A DNA stretch of 64,000 nucleotides from Chitinophagales bacterium (GTDB lineage: Bacteria > Bacteroidota > Bacteroidia > Chitinophagales > Chitinophagaceae): NCBI GenBank assembly GCA_017303455.1, contig JAFLBM010000006.1, forward strand, positions 62,001 to 126,000. Direction: 5' to 3'. Shown here piece by piece: positions 57,823 through 64,000 of this stretch. A program made the position numbers and the translations under genes. The notes beneath the pieces are model-generated. The model saw nothing but the letters and a program-made list of their open reading frames with translations. It made no database searches and was not told the origin of the DNA. Numbering within the stretch: position 1 is the stretch's first letter; the number at the start of each line of letters is the position of its first letter.

Positions 57823-59862
57823 TTATTTTTTCATCTCCTCCAGTTTTTTCTGCAGGGAAAACATCTCATCACGAAGGCGGGCCGCTTCCATAAAGTCAAG
57901 GTCCCGTGCAGCTTTCTCCATTTCCTTTTTAATTTTTTGAATGGCTTTTTCTGCCTGTGGTATCGTTTTATACTCTGTTTGCTCTTCCGCCGCAATAGTA
58001 ACAAGATCTTCATCCGGGGCAATAGCATAGGGATTGGCGGGGTCATATCCTTTGATGTCAAGTACTGATGTTTGAGCAAATACCTGTTCCTTACTCTTCT
58101 TTACAGTTCTTGGCGTGATATTATGTTCAATATTATAGGCGATCTGTTTTTCACGGCGGCGGTTTGTTTCATCAATTGTTTTCTGCATACTCTCTGTCAT
58201 TTTATCGGCATAGAAAATAACAAAGCCGTCTACATTCCTGGCAGCACGGCCGGCAGTCTGTGTCAGCGATTTTTCATTCCGTAAAAACCCCTCTTTGTCT
58301 GCATCCAGTATGGCTACTAATGAAACTTCCGGCAGGTCCAATCCTTCCCGCAACAGGTTTACTCCCACCAATACGTCGATAGTGCCTAATCTTAATTCCC
58401 GGAGAATTTCCACCCGTTCCAATGTATCAACCTCGCTGTGGATATATTTTGACTTGATATTAATACGGTGAAGATATTTGTCCATCTCTTCAGCCATCCT
58501 TTTTGTCAAAGTGGTTACCAGCACCCTGTCACCTTTCTTTACTGTTTTATCAATCTCATCCAGCAAATCATCGATCTGGTTTACGCTGGGCCGGATCTGT
58601 ATGGGAGGATCAAGCAGTCCTGTTGGGCGAACAACCTGCTCCACCACCACCCCGCCGGTTTTTTCCAGCTCAAAATCATCCGGTGTGGCAGAAACAAAAA
58701 TGGTCTGGTTTAATAAAGAGTCAAATTCATGAAAATTAAGCGGACGGTTATCTAAAGCAGAGGGTAAACGGAAGCCATAGTCAACCAGTATCAGTTTCCT
58801 GCTCCTGTCGCCGCCATACATGCCACTTACCTGGGGAATGGTTTGATGGCTTTCGTCAATGACCATCAGGAAGTCTTTAGGGAAATAATCCAATAAACAG
58901 AATGGCCGGGTACCGGGTCTTCTGCGGTCAAAAAACCGGGAATAGTTTTCAATACCACTGCAATAGCCGAGCTCTTTGATCATTTCAAGGTCATATTCCA
59001 CTCTTTCTTTTAGCCGTTGTGCTTCGATGAATTTCCCGGTATTCTTAAAATATTCGACCTGGGCCGTCATTTCATCCTGTATCTCGTAAATCACCTGCTG
59101 CATGATATCCTTGGGAGCCACATACAGGTTGGCCGGAAAGATTGCGGCATTCTCCATTTTCCCGATCCTTTTCCCGGTAATGACTTCTATGCTTTCAATT
59201 TCTTCGATCTCATCTCCAAAGAAGGTAATCCTGTATCCATAATCAACATAGGGAAGGTTGATATCAACAGTATCGCCTTTTACCCGGAAGGTACCCCGGT
59301 TAAATTCCAGCGTTGTCCTGTTATAAAGTGAATTGACCAATGAGTGCAGGAAGCCCTGTCTTGAAATTTGCTGCCCTTTATTTATGCGGATGATCCCGTT
59401 TTCATAATCAGTCGGATTGCCCATACCATATATACAGCTTACAGAAGCAACTACAATGATATCCCTGCGGCCACTCAATAAACTGGAAGTAGCCCTCAAC
59501 CTTAATTTATCCAGCTCAGCATTAATACTGAGATCTTTTTCAATATATACATCACTCACAGGCATATAAGCTTCCGGCTGGTAATAGTCATAGTAGGATA
59601 CAAAATATTCAACCGCATTTTCTGGAAAGAACTGCCGGAACTCACCATAAAGTTGTGCCACCAGGGTCTTATTGTGTGTCAGGACTAACGTGGGTCGTTG
59701 GGTATTCTGTATGACATTGGCAATGGTGAAAGTCTTACCACTGCCTGTTACACCCAGCAGCGTCTGGTATTTTTCACCCTGCATAACACCTTCTGTCAAC
59801 TGGTGAATAGCGCCTGGCTGATCGCCGGCCGGGGGAAATGGAGCATAGAGTTTAAAAGACAT
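57823..59862 (-). CDS. uvrB: Excinuclease ABC subunit B
   Basis: 679 residues from the ATG at 59862 (MSFKLYAPFPPAGDQPGAIH); the preceding in-frame TTG is not preferred. DNA-damage recognition helicase of nucleotide-excision repair. Walker A LGVTGSGKTFTIAN, the beta-hairpin region YFVSYYDYYQPEAYMP, DESHQTIPQ (motif II), and motifs TLTKRMAEEM, GVNLLREGLDLPEV and TQTAGRAARN. The UVR domain that binds UvrC is at the C-terminus (IQKIKKEMEKAARDLDFMEA). A -7 element sits directly before the start. Confidence 0.96.
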   Translation of the reverse strand: MSFKLYAPFPPAGDQPGAIHQLTEGVMQGEKYQTLLGVTGSGKTFTIANVIQNTQRPTLVLTHNKTLVAQLYGEFRQFFPENAVEYFVSYYDYYQPEAYMPVSDVYIEKDLSINAELDKLRLRATSSLLSGRRDIIVVASVSCIYGMGNPTDYENGIIRINKGQQISRQGFLHSLVNSLYNRTTLEFNRGTFRVKGDTVDINLPYVDYGYRITFFGDEIEEIESIEVITGKRIGKMENAAIFPANLYVAPKDIMQQVIYEIQDEMTAQVEYFKNTGKFIEAQRLKERVEYDLEMIKELGYCSGIENYSRFFDRRRPGTRPFCLLDYFPKDFLMVIDESHQTIPQVSGMYGGDRSRKLILVDYGFRLPSALDNRPLNFHEFDSLLNQTIFVSATPDDFELEKTGGVVVEQVVRPTGLLDPPIQIRPSVNQIDDLLDEIDKTVKKGDRVLVTTLTKRMAEEMDKYLHRINIKSKYIHSEVDTLERVEILRELRLGTIDVLVGVNLLREGLDLPEVSLVAILDADKEGFLRNEKSLTQTAGRAARNVDGFVIFYADKMTESMQKTIDETNRRREKQIAYNIEHNITPRTVKKSKEQVFAQTSVLDIKGYDPANPYAIAPDEDLVTIAAEEQTEYKTIPQAEKAIQKIKKEMEKAARDLDFMEAARLRDEMFSLQKKLEEMKK

Positions 59863-59866
59863 CAAT

Positions 59867-59874
59867 CAAAGTTA
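59867..59874 (-). promoter_or_regulatory. -7 element directly upstream of uvrB
   Basis: TAACTTTG on the minus strand, ending 4 bases before the uvrB ATG. If used, the mRNA starts at or within the start codon (leaderless). No LexA-like palindrome was noticed. Confidence 0.4.
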
Positions 59875-60010
59875 ATACGAATGCAGGCTATTTAGTGAAA
59901 GGGTAGCAGGAAAACCGGGTCAGGCCCGGGTAACTAAACTCATACCGGTCATCATTTTGATATAGTAACTTGCCCGGGTAACAATTTATATTTACAATAA
60001 ACAGCCAGAC

Positions 60011-62401
60011 ATGAGGAATACCAGGCTAATCTTTTTGCTGTTGCTTTTATGTAGTACCGGGATAAAAGGGATTACTCAAAAAAGAGACTCAGTGCTTGCA
60101 GTATTAGCTGCACAGTATCCTGCTGAAAAGATATTTATTCACTATGATAAGGAAAGCTATATCGCCGGGGAGACCATTTGGTTTAAGGCTTATTTTTCGA
60201 GTAATGGTTTGCCCAGCGGAATAAGCTCAAACTTCTATATCCGTTTGGCTGATGATAAAGGCCACACAATTGCTGAAAAAAAATACCCGGTAACGGGAGC
60301 GGCGGCAAAGGGAAATATTGATTTACCTGACTCCCTGCCACAGGGTAATTACTATTTTACTGCAACCACTGCCGGCATGCTGACTTATGGGAATGATTTT
60401 ATTTACCGGAAAAATATTTACATCTATAACCCATCTGCTGTAGAGAAGATCACCCCAGCTCCGCAGAATATTAAAGTACAGTTCTTCCCGGAAAGCGGAA
60501 ATCTTGTGGATGGCTTGCTGACCGTTGTAGCCTTTAAAGCAACGGATGCGGGTGGCAATCCTGTGGAGGTCAGTGGGGTGATCCGGAATGAAGAAGGAAC
60601 AACAATAGCTTCTTTCAAGTCATATCACGATGGCATGGGACGGGTTCAGTTCAAACCACAACTTTCAAAAAAATACAAAGCAGAAGTAGACTACAATGGC
60701 AATATTCATTCATTCAACTTACCAGAAGTGGTAAGTTCGGGGATCAACTTAAAAATCCAGGACGAACCGGGCGGTATAGCTTTTACCGTATCAAGAAGTG
60801 TAAAAGACAAATCAGCGTTTGAGAATGTTACATTAGCAGGCGTAATGAATAACCAGGTTGTTAATGAAACTGAGATTGCATTTGACAATTATATGTCAGT
60901 AAAAGGGCATGTTTTAACAGACAGCCTGCCGTCAGGCATACTCCATTTTACGGTATTCAATAAAGACGGTCTTCCTTTAGCGGAACGCCTTTCTTTTGTT
61001 AATAACAGGGAGTATATCTCCGCGGGCAATATCAATACAGTAAAGTATGACAGTGCAAGAAGGGCAATGAATTCATTTGAGATTAATTTTCCCGCCTCTA
61101 TTCAACGAAGTCTTTCCGTTGCCGTCACTGATGCATCTTCAGGCGGCAGCGGAGACAAAGAAAATATCTGGTCAGCTTTTTTATTATCCGGTGATCTGAA
61201 AGGATATATTCATAACCCCGCCTGGTATTTTGAAGGAACCGGCGATACAGCAGCTCTTGCTATGGATAACCTGATGCTGACACATGGCTGGGTGCGATTC
61301 AACTGGAAAGAATTACTGACAGGGAATTTGAAAGTAAAGAAAGCAAGGGAACCTTACTTGCTGTCGGTTACCGGGCTTGTGAATGACGAACAGGATAAAC
61401 AACATGTGTCCGGAGGTAAATTGAGTATTTACCAGGAAAATGAGGACTCTACTTCCCAGAGTTACGAGATACCAGTAGCACAGGATGGCAGGTTTGTGAT
61501 TGATTCCACAGCTTTTAATGGTAAAGCCAATTTCTTTTATGTGTATTCTAGTGCGCAAGGGAAACAGAAACCGGTAAAGATTCATATTGATCCGATCACC
61601 CGGGAGGTATCTTTACCTGATGATGCAGCAAATCTTCATTTTTATCCCAATAATTTAAGTAAAGCAGTAAAAGAGCAGTATGGGTGGATGAGAAACAGGG
61701 AAAAAATAAAGGAACTTGCCAATGTTACTGTTGAGTCTAAAACAGCGAAGAAGCCTTTTGATGTAGTAAATGAGAAATATACGACCGGGGTTTTCAGGGC
61801 TCCGGGTAAAGTCAATTTGGATAATATCAACCTTCCGGCGAACGATAAATCTTTAAATGTTATGGATTGGATCCGGAATAGTATTACGCATGTGGAATTA
61901 CAGGGAAACAGGTTTGTAAGCAGGAAGAATTTCAGTCTTGGAACAGGGCAAAAATGGGCAGTTGGGGTTTTCATTGATGAGGCACCGGCTGATGCAAGCC
62001 AGCTGCGATCATTGCGAGTTGATGAAATTGCACTGGTGAAATATTATGAGGCAGGTTTTATTGGTGTTGGCAGCGGCTCACCCGGAGGAGCTATAGCTGT
62101 TTATACTAAGAAAAAAGATAACGGCCAGCAACCGGATAAACTGGAATATTTTACCAGTAACGGATATGCAATTGTAAAAGAGTTTTATAACCCCGACTAT
62201 TCCAATAGTGAGAATAATTCACAAATAACTGACCGGCGAAGAACACTTTACTGGAGCCCGGATATATATACTGATTCAGAAACAAAAACAGTCAATATCA
62301 AATTTTACAATAGTGATGTAAGTAAGAAATTCAGGGTGATTATTGAAGGATTTGATGTAAATGGTAAATTGATTCACCTTGAAAAAGTAATAGGGGATTA
62401 G
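60011..62401 (+). CDS. Large MG2-type outer-membrane protein with TonB-plug-like C-terminus
   Basis: 796 residues with a signal peptide ending IKGITQ. The N-terminal half resembles the macroglobulin MG2 domain of Bacteroidota: PAEKIFIHYDKESYIAGETIWFKAYF (in parts) and the following sandwich strands to about residue 250. The C-terminal part contains LRVDEIALVKYYEAGFIGVG and GGAIAVYTKKK, the pattern of a TonB plug-like domain; no full barrel follows. Similar proteins often accompany outer-membrane receptors, but here it is isolated. Function unknown, cell-surface anchoring likely. Confidence 0.75.
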   Translation: MRNTRLIFLLLLLCSTGIKGITQKRDSVLAVLAAQYPAEKIFIHYDKESYIAGETIWFKAYFSSNGLPSGISSNFYIRLADDKGHTIAEKKYPVTGAAAKGNIDLPDSLPQGNYYFTATTAGMLTYGNDFIYRKNIYIYNPSAVEKITPAPQNIKVQFFPESGNLVDGLLTVVAFKATDAGGNPVEVSGVIRNEEGTTIASFKSYHDGMGRVQFKPQLSKKYKAEVDYNGNIHSFNLPEVVSSGINLKIQDEPGGIAFTVSRSVKDKSAFENVTLAGVMNNQVVNETEIAFDNYMSVKGHVLTDSLPSGILHFTVFNKDGLPLAERLSFVNNREYISAGNINTVKYDSARRAMNSFEINFPASIQRSLSVAVTDASSGGSGDKENIWSAFLLSGDLKGYIHNPAWYFEGTGDTAALAMDNLMLTHGWVRFNWKELLTGNLKVKKAREPYLLSVTGLVNDEQDKQHVSGGKLSIYQENEDSTSQSYEIPVAQDGRFVIDSTAFNGKANFFYVYSSAQGKQKPVKIHIDPITREVSLPDDAANLHFYPNNLSKAVKEQYGWMRNREKIKELANVTVESKTAKKPFDVVNEKYTTGVFRAPGKVNLDNINLPANDKSLNVMDWIRNSITHVELQGNRFVSRKNFSLGTGQKWAVGVFIDEAPADASQLRSLRVDEIALVKYYEAGFIGVGSGSPGGAIAVYTKKKDNGQQPDKLEYFTSNGYAIVKEFYNPDYSNSENNSQITDRRRTLYWSPDIYTDSETKTVNIKFYNSDVSKKFRVIIEGFDVNGKLIHLEKVIGD

Positions 62402-62509
62402 AAGTCTAATTTGAACAACCCGGGTAGCCAGATATTAAGGAATCATTTATTTGCTGTAAAATTGTAGCCAGGATTGTAATTTAAAGTACAAAAAATAAAT
62501 CTGGTTAAG

Positions 62510-63217
62510 ATGAAAGAGATATTATCCTTTGCTTTAGTATTATTTTTTAATACTGCATTATTTGCCGAAGAAACCGAAGGGTATTACATTAATAAATCCG
62601 GCGATACTATTCGTGGAAAAGTTCAAATTCCACTTAAACCAAAATTAAAAGTTGGAGCTTCCCCACAGAGTGGATTCGATCCTTTACGAGACGATGTACC
62701 TGACGAATCCAGAGAAATTGAATATAGTAAGCTGACTTTTGATTTTAAATTTTCTGAAACCGGTGATAAGTTTAAAAAAATAGATCGTTTAAAAGTGAAG
62801 GGCTTTGGATTTACCTATGGCGGGCACCAGTATGATTTTACAACATGGGATGTAACAGCCAACAAACAGCTGTATTTAATACCCGCCACCGGCGATGTGG
62901 CACCTGATGGAGTCTATTTTATTCTACTCAGTATAAAGGGGGCTTTACCTGTTTACTCATTATTTCAGGACATCGAAATGTCAAAAAGAACCAGCCCCGG
63001 ACGAAAGGAGTATGATGGAAATGCAACTAAGCGGGATATTATTTTTAAGCACCCCAAAAAAGGCTTTATTTATATTTCCAATCAATATCCAATGATAATG
63101 AAACTGCAAGATGCCTGCAAATACCTGGAACTGGAAGAGGAGTTCATCAAAGCACTGGGGAAAGTTGATAATTTACTGGAAGTTGTAAAGAAGTATAATA
63201 GCTGGAAATCCCGGTAA
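62510..63217 (+). CDS. Secreted protein, unrecognised
   Basis: 235 residues, signal peptide ending ALFAEE. The mature domain starts GYYINKSGDTIRGKVQIPLK, a pattern seen in many Bacteroidota secreted proteins, and continues with mixed strands to a helical C-terminus CKYLELEEEFIKALGKVDNL. No known catalytic motif. Independent of the large upstream protein (109-base gap). Confidence 0.65.
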   Translation: MKEILSFALVLFFNTALFAEETEGYYINKSGDTIRGKVQIPLKPKLKVGASPQSGFDPLRDDVPDESREIEYSKLTFDFKFSETGDKFKKIDRLKVKGFGFTYGGHQYDFTTWDVTANKQLYLIPATGDVAPDGVYFILLSIKGALPVYSLFQDIEMSKRTSPGRKEYDGNATKRDIIFKHPKKGFIYISNQYPMIMKLQDACKYLELEEEFIKALGKVDNLLEVVKKYNSWKSR

Positions 63218-63225
63218 GGGATTTC
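63205..63225 (+). terminator. Stem-loop across the stop codon of the secreted protein gene
   Basis: GAAATCCC-GGTAA-GGGATTTC, 8-base stem with the TAA stop in the loop. It lacks a U-run (followed by TTAAAAAAAA), so its role is uncertain. Confidence 0.35.
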
Positions 63226-63292
63226 TTAAAAAAAAATGATATAAAGAATCAGGACTGTCAGTTTCCTGGTTTAAATAAATTTTCAACAACTA

Positions 63293-63748
63293 TTATTTTT
63301 TCAATTTCCTGTTTGAATAGGCCGGGTAGTCGGGTAGTATCGCATCATAGTCTTCATGCATCAGCGGGGAGGTAAACATAAAATCTGCGGTAGCCCTGTT
63401 ACAGGCGACAGGTATATTATAAGTAGCAGCAAGACGTAATAATGCTTTTACATCCGGATCATGAGGCTGGGCCTCCATGGGGTCCCAGAAAAAGATAAGC
63501 ACATCAATTTTTCCTTCTGCAATCTGGGCACCTATCTGCTGGTCACCTCCCAGCGGGCCACTCAGAAATTTGGTTACTGACTGATCGAGTGCAGTTTCCA
63601 ATAATATGCCTGTAGTACCGGTGGCAAACAAGCGATGCTTGTTCAGGACTTTTTTATTATAGATTGCCCAATCAATAAGATCAGCCTTCTTATGATCATG
63701 AGCTACTAAGGCAATTTTTTTCCGGCTTTCCAGTTTTCTTATACTCAT
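63293..63748 (-). CDS. mgsA: Methylglyoxal synthase
   Basis: 151 residues from the ATG at 63748 (MSIRKLESRKKIALVAHDHK); six upstream codons are outside the conserved start. Converts dihydroxyacetone phosphate to methylglyoxal, a bypass of lower glycolysis. Active-site segments are visible: AHDHKKADLIDW, TGTTGILLE, the phosphate loop SGPLGGDQQIGAQIA and AQPHDPDVKALLRLA with the catalytic His/Asp. The length is within one residue of the E. coli enzyme. Confidence 0.93.
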   Translation of the reverse strand: MSIRKLESRKKIALVAHDHKKADLIDWAIYNKKVLNKHRLFATGTTGILLETALDQSVTKFLSGPLGGDQQIGAQIAEGKIDVLIFFWDPMEAQPHDPDVKALLRLAATYNIPVACNRATADFMFTSPLMHEDYDAILPDYPAYSNRKLKK

Positions 63749-63770
63749 GATCCGAAGGTATAGCAAAATA

Positions 63771-63796
63771 AAAAAGCCTAACCGGGAGGCAAGGCT
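63771..63796 (-). terminator. Probable intrinsic terminator of the YceI-like gene
   Basis: AGCCT / AGGCT (5-base stem, long loop with an inner GGGAGG) and, on the minus strand, a following U5 run. Lies 28 bases past the stop at 63824. Confidence 0.5.
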
Positions 63797-63823
63797 CTTT
63801 ATTTTATTATATAAACTAAACTA

Positions 63824-64000
63824 TTACTTTAGTTCTGCTGATACAGTGATCTTAGGCTCTTTGGCAACCTTACCAGCATCGATAGGAATGCCGGTGATGC
63901 CGTAATCAGCCAGCTTAATAGAAAATGCTGCTGTTGTGCTTAATGTGCCGCCGCTTACCACGATAGTGGCTTCTGTACTGACAGGTTTAGTTACGTCTTT
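63824..64000 (-). CDS. YceI-family periplasmic lipid-binding protein (C-terminal fragment)
   Basis: Only the last ~58 residues are inside the window; the gene extends beyond the right edge. The visible part, FSIKLADYGITGIPIDAGKV followed by AKEPKITVSAELK, is the C-terminal strand pattern of YceI, an isoprenoid/lipid-binding lipocalin-like fold usually secreted. Assignment is moderate because the N-terminal half is missing. Interesting only because YceI genes often accompany cytochrome clusters in Bacteroidota, but this one is 44 kb from that locus. Confidence 0.72.
   Translation of the reverse strand, partial: KDVTKPVSTEATIVVSGGTLSTTAAFSIKLADYGITGIPIDAGKVAKEPKITVSAELK

Noticed and set aside
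1..64000. tRNA, rRNA, insertion sequences, prophage or attachment sites
   Set aside because: I looked for T-loop signatures, transposase or integrase motifs and terminal repeats and found none.

Overview
The window comes from a Bacteroidota chromosome, most likely a member of the Chitinophagaceae. The evidence is the gene content: large TonB-type outer-membrane barrels, LytS/LytT-type two-component pairs, DUF5606 and DUF5777 proteins, and many short lipoproteins with a Cys right after an SSC- or GGC-type lipobox. Several promoters carry the Bacteroidota -7 element TAnnTTTG, and purine-rich ribosome binding sites are scarce. I see no rRNA, tRNA, insertion sequence, prophage or CRISPR array.

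Layout. 1-10.2 kb is housekeeping and transport: a methyltransferase fragment, cmoA, an ArsC-like reductase, an AspT/YidE-type exchanger, GTP-dependent PEP carboxykinase, a Tet-type MFS exporter, an OmpA lipoprotein, a CPA1 Na+/H+ antiporter and an AraC regulator. 10.3-20.2 kb is the most unusual part: three adjacent operons that look like one redox system spanning the cell envelope. One minus-strand operon encodes an inner-membrane/periplasmic Fe-S + NrfD + Ig-like membrane protein + monohaem cytochrome c module, led by a 75-residue Tat-like mini-protein. Two divergent operons on its upstream side each end in a DUF5777-type beta-barrel gene preceded by lipoproteins with non-standard haem-attachment motifs (CX3CH, CX4CH, CXCH). 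The 290-base divergent promoter region is packed with inverted repeats, one of which recurs in front of the NrfD operon.

20.2-21.2 kb holds a short asparaginase-type protein and a probable unannotated small RNA of about 220 nt, with a good promoter, a terminator and three copies of an internal motif. 21.2-34.8 kb contains an unrecognised all-helical protein, the UvrD/PcrA helicase, a LytS/LytT pair, a GH25 lysozyme, several small membrane and secreted proteins, a MerC-SCO-Fur metal cluster, an M3 oligopeptidase and a DUF5606 protein. 35.0-39.9 kb is an envelope-stress-like operon: outer-membrane barrel, ECF sigma factor, small membrane protein, and two Spy/CpxP-like proteins.

39.9-44.3 kb has a natural-looking fusion of an RnfD/NqrB-like membrane domain to DUF2330, next to a second LytS/LytT pair. 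44.3-50.9 kb is a co-directional run of small accessory enzymes (DUF1761, ankyrin, VOC, AHSA1, DinB, DUF1801, PD40 propeller, MDR oxidoreductase, rhodanese). 50.9-64 kb returns to core functions on the minus strand (DUF1579 lipoprotein, truncated haemoglobin, PfkB sugar kinase, DsbA-like thiol protein, fatty-acid hydroxylase, DNA polymerase I, UvrB, methylglyoxal synthase, a YceI fragment), with one large MG2-type outer-membrane protein and a small secreted protein on the plus strand.

Coordinates include stop codons. Where an open frame extended upstream into the preceding gene I moved the start to the Met that begins a signal peptide or a conserved N-terminus, and say so. Family assignments are from recognition of motifs, not from a database search.
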